From the NCBI RefSeq assembly GCF_004023625.1, contig NZ_ML137708.1, forward strand, positions 343,262 through 407,261: a DNA stretch of 64,000 nt, written 5' to 3'. The DNA is from Streptomyces cavernae (GTDB lineage: Bacteria > Actinomycetota > Actinomycetes > Streptomycetales > Streptomycetaceae). Position numbers and translations under genes: made by a program. Below the pieces are notes generated by a model that did not search any database, was not told the DNA's origin, and was given only the letters and a program-made list of their open reading frames with translations. Shown piece after piece: positions 34,161-42,717 of this stretch (position 1 is its first letter; each line of letters opens with the position of its first letter).

Positions 34161-34769
34161 CTAACGCCCGACGGCTCCCAGCAGGGCCCGCGCGCAGAGG
34201 TCACGCACCTGTTCCCGCGTGAGCCCGGACCCGCGCAACCACTCCAGACAGACCGCCGTGGTGAACGCCAGCCATCCGCGTACGGCCATCCGCAGTTCGG
34301 GCAGTTCTTCCGGTGAGCTGCTGAAGGCCGGGTCCGCGGCGAGCACCGCGAGGATCTGTTTCTCCTGCGCGGCCAGGGCCCGGTGATAGACCTTGCGCAC
34401 CGCCTGGTCACCCGACGCCTCCGCCCGGTGGAAGGCGCGGAAGCCGTGCGCGTGCCCCTCGACGTAGGCCAGGAACACATCCAGCCCGGAGTCCAGCTGA
34501 TCGCGCACCGGAAGACCGGGCACCGCCTCGGTCATCCGCAGCATCCGCTCGCTCTCGCGCTGCACGACGGCGGCGAAGAACTCCCGCTTGGTCGGGAAGT
34601 AGTGGTACAGCAGCCCCCGCGAGACCCCGGCGATCTCGGCGACCTGCTCGATCCAGACGTCGTCGTACGGATTCTCCGAGAACAGCCGCTCTCCGACCGA
34701 CAGCAGTTGTTCCCGCCGCTCCTCGGTGCTCAGCCTTCGCCGGGTGCGCTCCTGGGGTTGCGAGCCCAT
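34161..34769 (-). CDS. TetR family transcriptional regulator (P450-linked)
   Basis: This 202-residue regulator has a helix-turn-helix (about 15-60) with WIEQVAEIAGVSRGLLYHYF, followed by the PTKREFFAAVVQRESER helix typical of TetR, and a helical ligand domain. It diverges from a CYP102-like P450, an arrangement like Bm3R1 and P450 BM3 in Bacillus, so it probably represses the P450 and itself until a fatty-acid-like ligand binds. Confidence 0.88.
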   Translation of the reverse strand: MGSQPQERTRRRLSTEERREQLLSVGERLFSENPYDDVWIEQVAEIAGVSRGLLYHYFPTKREFFAAVVQRESERMLRMTEAVPGLPVRDQLDSGLDVFLAYVEGHAHGFRAFHRAEASGDQAVRKVYHRALAAQEKQILAVLAADPAFSSSPEELPELRMAVRGWLAFTTAVCLEWLRGSGLTREQVRDLCARALLGAVGR

Positions 34770-34780
34770 GACGCCACCTT

Positions 34781-34799
34781 ACTTGACGTGAGTTCAACT
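34781..34799. promoter_or_regulatory. Candidate TetR operator upstream of P450
   Basis: ACTTGACGTGAGTTCAACT is an imperfect palindrome (outer A-x-TTGA / TCAA-x-T) 12 bp upstream of the tetR start. The direct repeat TCCGTGTACA also occurs twice between 34800 and 34875. Assignment is inferred from position only. Confidence 0.4.
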
Positions 34800-34888
34800 A
34801 CGGGGGAAGACTGGTATTGAATCCGTGTACAACAAGTCCGCGTCCGGCATACGCGGAACGAGTCCGTGTACATCGAGGGGGATGCGGC

Positions 34889-36424
34889 ATGGCCCGGTCC
34901 GAGGGGTTTCGCAGTGCCGAGCTGGGCTGGCCGGAGCTGCACCGGATTCCGCATCCGCCGCACCGGATACCGGTGGTCGGCGATGCCCTGGGGGCCCGGC
35001 TGCGCACTCCCCTGCAGGACTCGATGCGCGTGGGGCGCGAACTGGGGCCGATCTTCCGGCGCAAGGCCTTCGAGAAGGAGATCGTCTTCGTCTGGGGCGC
35101 CTCCCTCGTGGCGGAGCTGTCGGACGAGTCACGGTTCGCCAAGCACGTGGGCCTGGGCATCGCCGCTCTGCGCCCGGTCGCCGGGGACGGGCTGTTCACG
35201 GCGTACAACCACGAGCCCAACTGGCGACTGGCACACGACCTGCTGGCGCCGGGCTTCACCCGGGAGGCCATGGAGGGCTACCACCCCATGATGCTGGCGG
35301 TCGCGCGCCGGCTCATCGAGCACTGGGACGCGGCGCAGACAGCGGGGCGGGCTGTCGATGTCCCCGGCGACATGACGAAACTGACGCTGGAGACCATCGC
35401 CCGTACCGGCTTCGGCCATGATTTCGGCTCCTTCGACCGAACCCGGCCGCATCCGTTCGTGGGCGCGATGATCGGGGCGCTGGAGTTCGCGCAGCGCCGC
35501 AACGCGGTGCCCACCCCGCTCGCCCCGCTGCTGCTGCGGGCCGCGGCCCGGCGCAACGCGACCGATCTGGCGTATCTCAACCGGACCGTGGACGAGGTCG
35601 TCGAGGCCCGGCGGTCGGGCGGGCACGGCGGTGGGGAACGCGACCTGCTGGAGCTGATGCTCGCCACCGCCCATCCCGAGACCGGCGAGCGGCTATCGGC
35701 CCAGAACATCCGCCGTCAGGTCATCACCTTCCTGATAGCCGGCCACGAGACGACGTCCGGAGCGCTCTCCTTCGCGCTGCACTACCTCGCCCGGCATCCG
35801 GAGATCGCCGCCCGGGCCCGCGCGGAGGTGGACCGCGTGTGGGGCACCGACGAGGAACCCCGCTACGACCAGATCGCCCGGCTGCGGTACGTCCGCCGCG
35901 TCCTCGACGAGACGCTGAGGCTGTGGCCCACCGCCCCCGCCTACGCCCGGGAGGCGCTCATCGACACCACACTCGGCTCCCACCCCATGCGCGAGGGCGC
36001 GTGGACGCTCGTACTGACGCCGTCGCTCCACCGGGACCCGGAGGTCTGGGGACCCGAACCGGAAGTGTTCGACCCGGACCGTTTCGACGCGGCGGCGGTA
36101 CGTGCCCGGCCATCGCACGCCTTCAAGCCCTGGGGCACCGGTGCGCGGGCCTGCATCGGGCGCCAGTTCGCGCTGCACGAGGCGACGCTCGTGCTGGGTC
36201 TGCTGCTGCGCCGGTACGAGTTCGTGGCCGACCCCGGCTACCGGCTGACGGTGGGCGAGCGGCTGACCCTGATGCCTGAGGGGCTGACCCTGCGCCTGGA
36301 ACGGCGCACCCCGCCACACCGCCCTCCCGAGACCGGGACCGGGACCGGGACCGTCGTCACGCCCGCCACCGGGCCTTCCGAGACCTCAGGGGCGCGCTGC
36401 CCAGTGCACCGGGCGGGTCAGTGA
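34889..36424 (+). CDS. Cytochrome P450, CYP102B-like heme domain without reductase
   Basis: This 511-residue P450 matches the heme domain of CYP102 (P450 BM3). It has HEPNWRLAHDLLAPGFT, HPFVGAMIGAL, the I-helix FLIAGHETTSGALSFAL (proton-relay Glu-Thr-Thr), the K-helix ExxR in LDETLRLWPTAP, and the heme-binding FKPWGTGARACIGRQFA. The reductase domain fused in BM3 is absent; Streptomyces CYP102B1 shows the same lack. It probably hydroxylates fatty acids with separate ferredoxin/reductase partners, none of which are encoded nearby. The ATG has GAGGGGGA upstream. The C-terminal tail is Pro/Thr/Gly-rich. It converges with and overlaps the pentapeptide gene by 39 bp. Confidence 0.88.
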   Translation: MARSEGFRSAELGWPELHRIPHPPHRIPVVGDALGARLRTPLQDSMRVGRELGPIFRRKAFEKEIVFVWGASLVAELSDESRFAKHVGLGIAALRPVAGDGLFTAYNHEPNWRLAHDLLAPGFTREAMEGYHPMMLAVARRLIEHWDAAQTAGRAVDVPGDMTKLTLETIARTGFGHDFGSFDRTRPHPFVGAMIGALEFAQRRNAVPTPLAPLLLRAAARRNATDLAYLNRTVDEVVEARRSGGHGGGERDLLELMLATAHPETGERLSAQNIRRQVITFLIAGHETTSGALSFALHYLARHPEIAARARAEVDRVWGTDEEPRYDQIARLRYVRRVLDETLRLWPTAPAYAREALIDTTLGSHPMREGAWTLVLTPSLHRDPEVWGPEPEVFDPDRFDAAAVRARPSHAFKPWGTGARACIGRQFALHEATLVLGLLLRRYEFVADPGYRLTVGERLTLMPEGLTLRLERRTPPHRPPETGTGTGTVVTPATGPSETSGARCPVHRAGQ

Positions 36425-37204
36425 CGTCGGCAGCCTGGTGCCCGGGCCGCCCCTGGCCGCGTTGAGCTGCGGCTGCGTTACGAAGAAGGCGCCGGTGAGA
36501 TCGGCGTCCGTGAGGTCGGCGTCCCGCAGGTCCGCGCCGATGAGGTCAGCGCCCCGCAGATCGGCGCCCGTCAGATCGGCGGCGATGAGGTAGGCGCCGC
36601 GCAGACTGACCCCCCTGAGATCGGCGCCCCGAAGACGGGCGCCGATCAGGTCGGCCCCGCGCCGGTCCTTCTTCTTCCGGCCCCCGCCCCCGCGGACGAG
36701 TTCACTGGTCCGCAGCAGCAGGACGTTGATCTTCCGCCGGTGTGCCGCCACATCGAGCCCGGCCAGTTCCCCGGGGGTCAGCCGGGTCAGGTGCTCGGTC
36801 TCGGCTCGGGCGGCGCGCAGTGCGGGGTGGACGGGGCGGGCCGGGGCCAGGGCCAGCGCCTCGGTGACGTACCAGAGCAGCTCGTGGAGCTGACGTACGA
36901 CGGGGAAGACCTCGAACATCCGCCGGGCCTCACCTTTCGGCGCGGTGCGCCAGTCACGGCCGCCGAAGGTGACCTGGGAGACCTTCTGGCCCGCGCCGAA
37001 GCAGTCGTAGACGGTGCACCCGGTGAAGCCCCGCGTGCGCAGCTCGGCGTGGATGCCGCAACGGGAGTCCGGGCCCAGGTTCGGGCAGGGCCGCCCCGCC
37101 TCCTTGTCGACCGGGAAGTCCGCCGAGGCGGCGAAGGGCAGTGCGACACAGCACAGACCGAAGCAGTCGGCACAGTCGGCCTGGAGATCGAGAGGGCGTT
37201 CCAT
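36386..37204 (-). CDS. Cys-cluster plus pentapeptide-repeat protein
   Basis: This 272-residue protein has two parts. The N-terminus (about 1-85) has many cysteines in CADCFGLCC, CPNLGPDSRCGIH and CTVYDCFG, a YkgJ/FliB-like metal- or cluster-binding pattern. The C-terminal part is a pentapeptide repeat A(D/N)LxG array (LIGARLRGADLRGVSLRGAY then DLTGADLRGADLIGADLRDA), about 13 repeats, which form a right-handed beta-helix. A basic Lys/Arg run (RKKKDRR) links them. Pentapeptide proteins of this type are common in Streptomyces, with unknown function. It ends in the convergent P450 gene. Confidence 0.83.
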   Translation of the reverse strand: MERPLDLQADCADCFGLCCVALPFAASADFPVDKEAGRPCPNLGPDSRCGIHAELRTRGFTGCTVYDCFGAGQKVSQVTFGGRDWRTAPKGEARRMFEVFPVVRQLHELLWYVTEALALAPARPVHPALRAARAETEHLTRLTPGELAGLDVAAHRRKINVLLLRTSELVRGGGGRKKKDRRGADLIGARLRGADLRGVSLRGAYLIAADLTGADLRGADLIGADLRDADLTDADLTGAFFVTQPQLNAARGGPGTRLPTSLTRPVHWAARP

Positions 37205-37555
37205 GATGCGAGGCTACTGAACGTCTGCTCAGTCCCCCACCGAAATACCCGGCGGGCCGTCGGCGCGCCCATACCTCGACGGCTGGGCGAGACCTCACCA
37301 TGCCTACCGGCATCTGCGACGGCCTCTGCGAGGGTGATCCCCGGCACGTAGGCCATGGCCACCCACGGCCAGCACATACGGCCCTGCCTGCCGCGGATCT
37401 CCCGAGGCCAACCGCTGCGGCATCGTCCCAGTCCCCCGGTGACGTGGCCCTGCACCTTCACGGTCCCGCAACTGCCACGTCGGACAAGGGGTTTGCCGAT
37501 GGTGTCAGGGTGTCGGCCGCCAGTGCCCCGGTGGCCGGTCATGCACCACCGTGGG
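37205..37555. other. Intergenic stretch with a possible kinase-like relic
   Basis: No intact gene. On the minus strand about 37310-37370 reads WVAMAYVPGITLAEAVADAG, reminiscent of the N-lobe of Streptomyces Ser/Thr protein kinases, but neither the start nor a catalytic core is present. It may be a relic or chance. Confidence 0.3.
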
Positions 37556-38119
37556 TCAATCCTGACCAGGAGTCAGTCTCAACACCGTGAGGTCGAACGC
37601 GAACGCGGTGGAGCAGGACAGCGGGACGCTGTCATCGAGCACATCCACCGTGGCCACCGTCTCCAGCTGGGTGTTGGTTCCCTTGGTGATGACGTAGTGG
37701 TCCGCCGGGTCCTCGATGACCTCGTGCACGTGCTTCGGCTGTCCCGCGTCCGCGTAGGTGCCGCTGACGACGGCGTCGCCCGCCGGCTCGGCCGTGTCGT
37801 CCAGCTTCCTGATCGGGATCTCGGCAGCGATGGTCCCGTTGGAGAAGAGCGTGGTGTCCTCCGGTCCGTAACCACCGCCGTACTCCCCGTCCGGCGTCTC
37901 GACCGACAGGCCGACGTGCGAGCCGAACGCGGAGTTCTGGTAGAGGTCCACCGTGACGGTGACGCCTCCGGACTGTCCGGTGCAAGACAGGGCGTAGCCC
38001 TTCTCGATCGTCCGCTCCGGCTTGAATCCGTTCTCCGTCGCCGGGGCGGCCTGGGCGGCCGCGCCGGCGGTCGCGACCATTCCGGCACCGATCAGGCTGG
38101 TCAGTGCGACTCTTGTCAT
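37556..38119 (-). CDS. Secreted hypothetical protein
   Basis: This 187-residue protein has a signal peptide (TRVALTSLIGAGMVATAGAAAQA) and a beta-strand-rich mature part with two cysteines (LSCTGQSGG, LSCSTAFAF), probably an exported single-domain protein. No family was recognised. An ATG at 38119 is used; a TTG three codons earlier (38128) with GGGGAACC before it is a possible alternative. It follows the PIG-L gene on the same strand by about 150 bp. Confidence 0.75.
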   Translation of the reverse strand: MTRVALTSLIGAGMVATAGAAAQAAPATENGFKPERTIEKGYALSCTGQSGGVTVTVDLYQNSAFGSHVGLSVETPDGEYGGGYGPEDTTLFSNGTIAAEIPIRKLDDTAEPAGDAVVSGTYADAGQPKHVHEVIEDPADHYVITKGTNTQLETVATVDVLDDSVPLSCSTAFAFDLTVLRLTPGQD

Positions 38120-38267
38120 GTTTCTCAATGTGGTTCCCCGTTCTTGGGCTCTGGGCCCATATGGCGCGTTTACGCGCGTTGCGGGAACTGAGACACGCCA
38201 GGCAGGTCTTCGGTTGCACCGGACGGAGAGTTTTCGTCGCCGTGCCGACGGCTCAGCGGCCGACGGC

Positions 38268-38996
38268 TCAGCGGCTGAACAGTTCGAAGGACACGGCCGG
38301 TTTGCCGCCGAAGCGCTTGCCGGTGGTCTCCGCCCAGGAGGTGAGGAAGGAGCGTACGTACGTCTCCGGGTCCTCGTCCGTCAACACCTCTATGTACGTG
38401 CGGTGTTCGAGCAGGGAGCGGACGGCTCGCTCCATGCCCGGGGTGGCGTCCACCGCATGGGTGGGGGTGGCCGAGCCCGCGACGGCGACCCAGCGCACGC
38501 CGTCCCAGGGTTCCAGGTCCAGCTCGGGGAAGATCCAGCGGTTGCCGGCGTCCGCCGCGGCGTCCAGGACGGCGCGGCCGACGGCCACGTGGTCAGGTGT
38601 GTTCCAGGCGACGCCGCCCCAGGTGTCGCGGTGGTTGAGGGTGATCACCAGCTCGGGGCGGTGCCGGCGGATCGCCGCGGCGATGTCCCGCCTGAGCACC
38701 GTTCCGTACTCGATCACCCCGTCCTTGTGATCCAGGAACTCCACCTCGGTGACACCGACGACGGCGGCACTCGCGCGCTGTTCCCGTTCCCGCAGCGGCC
38801 CGCACTCCGCGGGATCCAGGGTGTCGATGCCCGCCTCGCCGCGGGTCGCGAGGACGTAGGCGACCTCTCGGCCTCCGTCCGTCCACGCGGCGATGGCGGC
38901 CGAGCAGCCGTACTCGAGGTCGTCCGGGTGGGCGACCACGGCGAGCGCGCGCTTCCAGTCGTCGGGCATGGGCTCAAGTTGTGTCGGCTCGGTCAT
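38268..38996 (-). CDS. PIG-L family (LmbE-like) zinc deacetylase
   Basis: This 242-residue enzyme has the PIG-L/LmbE motifs: AHPDDLEYG at the start (zinc-binding His, Asp, Asp), ATRGEAG, and TLNHRDTWGGVAWNTPDHVAVG with the third zinc His. Family members deacetylate N-acetylglucosaminyl groups, as in mycothiol synthesis (MshB). This one is not obviously MshB, and its substrate is unknown. It lies between two secreted-protein genes on the same strand. Confidence 0.87.
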   Translation of the reverse strand: MTEPTQLEPMPDDWKRALAVVAHPDDLEYGCSAAIAAWTDGGREVAYVLATRGEAGIDTLDPAECGPLREREQRASAAVVGVTEVEFLDHKDGVIEYGTVLRRDIAAAIRRHRPELVITLNHRDTWGGVAWNTPDHVAVGRAVLDAAADAGNRWIFPELDLEPWDGVRWVAVAGSATPTHAVDATPGMERAVRSLLEHRTYIEVLTDEDPETYVRSFLTSWAETTGKRFGGKPAVSFELFSR

Positions 38997-39099
38997 GATC
39001 GCACCTTAGTGCCGCGGCCGGGCTCGCCGTGCGTGTCGGCCGACGGCCCGCCGGAACTGCGGGCGCTGGAGCGGGAGGACCGTGCGAGTCACCTCCCGC

Positions 39100-39741
39100 T
39101 CACGGCCGCCAGGTTTCGGAGATCTCGCAGTCGACCCGCACGTCGCCCACCTCCCCGGTGCAGTTGTCCGTGCCGACGCCTCCGTAGGAGGAGTCATTGC
39201 CCACCAGTCCGTCGAAGGAGGCGAAGCGGTCGTTGCCCGCGTTGCCCCGCATGGTGTCATTGCCGCCGCCGCCGAGCAGGTCGTCGTTCCCGGAGCCGCC
39301 GCGGAGGGTGTCGTCCCCGTCGTCGCCGTACATGACGACACGCTGGGTCACGTCGTCGATCACCGTGAAGATGTCGTTGCCCGCTTGGCCGTGGAGACGC
39401 GCGAGGAGGTTGGCCCGCAGGACCACGGTGTCGCCGCGGTCCCCGGCGAGGAGTTCGATGATGCGGTTGCCGGCCGGGCAGGAGACCGATCTGCTGGTGA
39501 GCTGGGTGCAGCCGGGTCCCGCAGTGACGGTGTCACCGTAGTCGGTGATGATGACGTTGCCGCCGGACGGATTGATGAATATCTCGTTCGCCTTTCCGGC
39601 CGCGGCGAAGACGTTGATGTGGGTCGAGTACGCGGAAACACCGGTAGCTGCGTGAGCCTGCCCGGCCGATAGCGCCATCACCGCGCCCACCGCCGACGCC
39701 GTCACGACGGCCTGCAGCCCTGTGCGCTTCGAAGTTGCCAA
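39100..39741 (-). CDS. Secreted RTX-type calcium-binding protein
   Basis: This 213-residue protein has a signal peptide (QAVVTASAVGAVMALSAGQAHA) and C-terminal glycine/aspartate nonapeptide repeats (GDDGDDTLRGGSGNDDLLGGGGNDTMRG, about 150-180), typical of hemolysin/RTX calcium-binding beta-rolls. The N-terminal mature part has beta-strand pattern and two cysteines. The start is a TTG with GGAGGGG five bases upstream. It is not a toxin by any visible domain; many such Streptomyces proteins are small cell-surface calcium binders. Confidence 0.8.
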   Translation of the reverse strand: MATSKRTGLQAVVTASAVGAVMALSAGQAHAATGVSAYSTHINVFAAAGKANEIFINPSGGNVIITDYGDTVTAGPGCTQLTSRSVSCPAGNRIIELLAGDRGDTVVLRANLLARLHGQAGNDIFTVIDDVTQRVVMYGDDGDDTLRGGSGNDDLLGGGGNDTMRGNAGNDRFASFDGLVGNDSSYGGVGTDNCTGEVGDVRVDCEISETWRP

Positions 39742-40148
39742 TGCCCCTCCTGTCCATACGTGTTGTCACGCTGTGTCCAATGTGTACGCGGACATGAGGC
39801 GGCACATGGGTGGAGGTCCCCCAATTACTTGTGGCGGGGGCAGTGTCACACCGTGACACTGCCCCCGCCGAGAGACCTGGGGGGCCTGGCCGAGGGCGGT
39901 CCGGTCCTCCACGGGGTCGGGCCATCCGGCGCCGATGTACCGCTTCGCGGCGTCCACGCGGTGGGTGCGCATCATGTTGCGCCCATCTGTCGAGCTCCGC
40001 TCCGGCCGCCCAGCAGGCTCACTGAGGACGAACGGTGAAGCCACGAGCCTGTGTCGAAGCCTGGCCCGATCAGCGCACATCGTCTGCTGCGTGCGATCGC
40101 AAGTCGCCGGAAGGTCCTCGTAGCGGAGCTACCAGGGCTGAGTAGGCG
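39742..40148. other. Intergenic region with a perfect long palindrome
   Basis: About 400 bp without a gene. It holds a perfect 17-bp inverted repeat with 3-nt loop (39833-39869), listed separately. A minus-strand stretch (RVDAAKRYIGAGWPDPVEDR) looks weakly gene-like but has no start or context. Confidence 0.4.
39833..39869. repeat. Perfect 17-bp inverted repeat, 3-nt loop
   Basis: Arms GGCGGGGGCAGTGTCAC and GTGACACTGCCCCCGCC with loop ACC. It could end transcription of the hydrolase gene upstream (minus strand, about 280 bp earlier) or be a TGTCAC-type operator. Its perfection over 17 bp is unusual for the window. Confidence 0.7.
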
Positions 40149-41447
40149 TCAGGCCTCGTCACGCACCAGTGCCAGCAGCCGGTCCAGGACCCGTGACCCG
40201 CCGGCCCGTACTCCGTCGTGCTCGAACTCGTCCGTGACATAGGTGCGCAGACCGCGGATCGCCCGTGCGGTGCGCAGGGAGTGTTCGGTGTCGACGTACA
40301 TGTCGTCGTGGTAGACCGCCGCCGCGACCGGTACCTCGTTGGCGGCGAGGCGCGTGGGGTCGTACAGCCGCGGCCAGTCGGTGCGGGCCGCGAGCAGGTC
40401 CGCCGTCTCCCGCAGCGGGCGGAGGGCCGGGTCGCAGTCGAAGGTCCAGGGGTGGACGGACTCACCGGTGAACGGGACGGGGCCCTCACCGGCTAGCGCC
40501 TTTGCCGCGTCGAACTGCGGGAACTCCCCGCGCACCCGTTCCGCGGACCAGTCGGTGGGCCGCGCGCCCTGGGCGTAGCAGGCCTCGTGGACCAACGCGT
40601 ACAGGGGGTGACCCGCGTACGACAGCAGGCCGTGGACCTCCTCCTGGAATGCGTCGGCGAGGGCCGGTCCCTCGGGGGTGGGGACGAAGGCGTGTTCGAG
40701 GAGGTAGTGCAGGCGGTGGCTGCCGTCCGAGGTGCCGAGCAGGATACCGAGGGACTGGAAGGCCTCGACCGTCAGCCGGTAGCCGCTGCTGAGGACCGGC
40801 TCGTGCCGGATCAGGTGCTCGGCGATCCGCCGCGCCCGCTCGACGTCCTGCGGATAGCGCCGGTAGTGCGCGGCCACCTTGCGTTCGACACGCGGGAACG
40901 CGGCCCGGTACACGTCGTCCATGTGGCCGTCCAGCGCGGGCAGTCCGCCGGTGATCAGGGCGGCACTCAGCCCTTGGGGCGCGAAGGAGAGGTAGGTGAC
41001 GGCGCAGAAGCCGCCGAAGCTCTGGCCGAGGACGGTCCAGGGGGCGCCGCCGGTGACCTGCGGGCGGATCGCCTCGCAGTCGCGGACGATGGAGTCGGCG
41101 CGGAAGAGGGCGAGGTAGTCGGCCTGTTCGCGGGGGCCGCCCCGCAACGGGAGCGTCTGGCGGTTGGCTGGGGTGGAAGCGCCGGTGCCGCGCTGGTCGA
41201 GCAGGAGTACCCGGAAGTCCCTGAGGGCGCGGTCGAGCCAGGCGGCCCTGCCGACGAAGCGGTTGGCACCGAAGCCGGGTCCGCCCTGGAGGTAGACCAG
41301 CCAGGGCAGGCCGGCGTCCACCCTGTCGCTCGCGACGACCTCGCGCGCGTACAGCTCGATCTGCTCCCCCGAGGGGTCGTCGTGGTCGAGAGGCACGCTG
41401 AAGTGACGGTCGGTGAGAACGACACCGGGCTGGCGGTAAGTGGTCAA
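40149..41447 (-). CDS. Proline iminopeptidase-like alpha/beta hydrolase
   Basis: This 432-residue enzyme has an oxyanion-hole motif LVYLQGGPGFG, the nucleophile elbow GQSFGGF (Ser in GxSxG), LLDQRGTGAS, and the C-terminal catalytic His region (MYVDTEHSL, YVTDEFEHDGVR). This matches the prolyl aminopeptidase branch. The start is taken as TTG with CTGGAG upstream, giving the usual family length (about 430); a longer frame to 41606 is open but lacks signals. It probably cleaves N-terminal Pro or amino acids from peptides. Confidence 0.85.
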   Translation of the reverse strand: MTTYRQPGVVLTDRHFSVPLDHDDPSGEQIELYAREVVASDRVDAGLPWLVYLQGGPGFGANRFVGRAAWLDRALRDFRVLLLDQRGTGASTPANRQTLPLRGGPREQADYLALFRADSIVRDCEAIRPQVTGGAPWTVLGQSFGGFCAVTYLSFAPQGLSAALITGGLPALDGHMDDVYRAAFPRVERKVAAHYRRYPQDVERARRIAEHLIRHEPVLSSGYRLTVEAFQSLGILLGTSDGSHRLHYLLEHAFVPTPEGPALADAFQEEVHGLLSYAGHPLYALVHEACYAQGARPTDWSAERVRGEFPQFDAAKALAGEGPVPFTGESVHPWTFDCDPALRPLRETADLLAARTDWPRLYDPTRLAANEVPVAAAVYHDDMYVDTEHSLRTARAIRGLRTYVTDEFEHDGVRAGGSRVLDRLLALVRDEA

Positions 41448-41499
41448 CGGGGCTCCAGGGACGTACGGTTCCAGGCTGCGACCCAGTTCAACACATGTA

Positions 41500-41554
41500 T
41501 GCCGATCGGCCCAGAGCCCGGATGAGCGTTCCGCTCCTGAAATGCCGATCGGCC
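41500..41554. promoter_or_regulatory. Direct repeat of a 13-bp palindromic element upstream of the hydrolase
   Basis: ATGCCGATCGGCC occurs twice, at 41500-41512 and 41542-41554, 42 bp apart (about four helical turns). Each contains the palindrome GCCGATCGGC. It is a plausible operator pair for the hydrolase gene; the regulator is unknown. Confidence 0.45.
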
Positions 41555-41621
41555 GCGGTTTCGGCCGAATACCGACGGTCGGCCTGTCCGTGCGCCCCCG
41601 CGGCACTCACTCTCGGTCACA

Positions 41622-42641
41622 TCAGCGTGTCGGCAGACTGGAGCTGCGGACCACCAGCTCGGGCTGGAGCACGACCCGGCGGTGCTCGTGCCGTGCGGCG
41701 TCCGCCTCGGTCTCCTCCAGGAGCAGCTCCGCGGCCAGGGCACCCATGGTGACCGCCGGCTGCCGTACGGAGGTGAGCGGGACGGCCGCCGCGGCGGCGA
41801 ACTCGATGTCGTCGTAGCCGACGATCGCCAGGTCGTCCGGGACGCTGACCCCGGCGGCGAACATGGCCTGCAGCACGCCGAGCGCGAGCAGGTCGTTGGC
41901 GCAGAACACGGCGGTCGGGCGGTCGGCGAGCCCCAGCAGGCGGGCGCCTGCGTCCCGTCCGGCGGCCACGTCGAGCCGTTCCGTGGGCAGCTCGCGCAGG
42001 GCGTCCGGGCCGAGGCCGGCCTCGGCGAGGGCGCGGACGGCGCCCTGCCGGCGGTCGCTGACCTGGTTGAGGCCGGGCGGCCCGCTGACGTAGGCGATGG
42101 AGCGGTGGCCCGCGTCCACCAGGTGCCGTACGGCCAGTGCCCCGCCCGCCACGTCGTCGACGGAGACCGAACACTCGGTGGTGCCCTCGGCGACCCGGTC
42201 GACCAGGACGAACGGGATGCCGTGCCGGCGAAACGTCTCGATGTTGCGCCCGGTCGCGTCGGCGGGGGTCAGCAGCACTCCGCGTACCCGCTGCTCGGCG
42301 AAGAGCGAGAGGTAATCGGCCTCCTCGCCGGCGCTCTGCGCGCTGTTGCAGACCATGACGCCGAGTCCGGCGTCACGGGCCTTTCGTTCGGCCCCGCGGG
42401 CCACGTCCACGAAGAAGGGGTTGCCCATGTCGAGGACGAGCAGACCCATGATCCGGCTGCGCCCGGCGCGCAGTTGGCGTGCGGACTCGCTGCGGACGTA
42501 GCCGAGGCGGTCTATCGCGGACTGCACGCGGGCGCGCGTCTCGGAGGCCACGGTGTCCGGGCGGTTGATCACGTTGGACACCGTGCCCACGGAGACTCCG
42601 GCGGCGCGGGCGACGTCCTTGATACCCACCGAATGGGCCAT
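41622..42641 (-). CDS. LacI family regulator of the rhamnose operon
   Basis: This 339-residue LacI protein has the helix-turn-helix IKDVARAAGVSVGTVSNVIN, the YVRSESARQLRAGR hinge, and a sugar-binding sensor domain with GYDDIEFAAAAAVPLTSV. It is the last gene of the leftward transport operon, 76 bp after the BNR-4 gene. It probably senses a rhamnose derivative and acts at the GAAA/TTTC palindromes in the rhaI-transporter promoter region (about 49.3-49.5 kb). No gene symbol is applied because rhamnose regulator names vary. Confidence 0.87.
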   Translation of the reverse strand: MAHSVGIKDVARAAGVSVGTVSNVINRPDTVASETRARVQSAIDRLGYVRSESARQLRAGRSRIMGLLVLDMGNPFFVDVARGAERKARDAGLGVMVCNSAQSAGEEADYLSLFAEQRVRGVLLTPADATGRNIETFRRHGIPFVLVDRVAEGTTECSVSVDDVAGGALAVRHLVDAGHRSIAYVSGPPGLNQVSDRRQGAVRALAEAGLGPDALRELPTERLDVAAGRDAGARLLGLADRPTAVFCANDLLALGVLQAMFAAGVSVPDDLAIVGYDDIEFAAAAAVPLTSVRQPAVTMGALAAELLLEETEADAARHEHRRVVLQPELVVRSSSLPTR

Positions 42642-42717
42642 CGGGCGAGGACCTCCAGAATGAAGCGGAGCGGCGGGTGCGCGCTTACATTAACCTGCGT
42701 GCCGCACCCGCCACAGG

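Noticed and set aside
38022..39335. 437-residue plus-strand frame opposite PIG-L and RTX genes
   Set aside because: PIG-L and RTX motifs are on the other strand; the frame has no domain or start signal.
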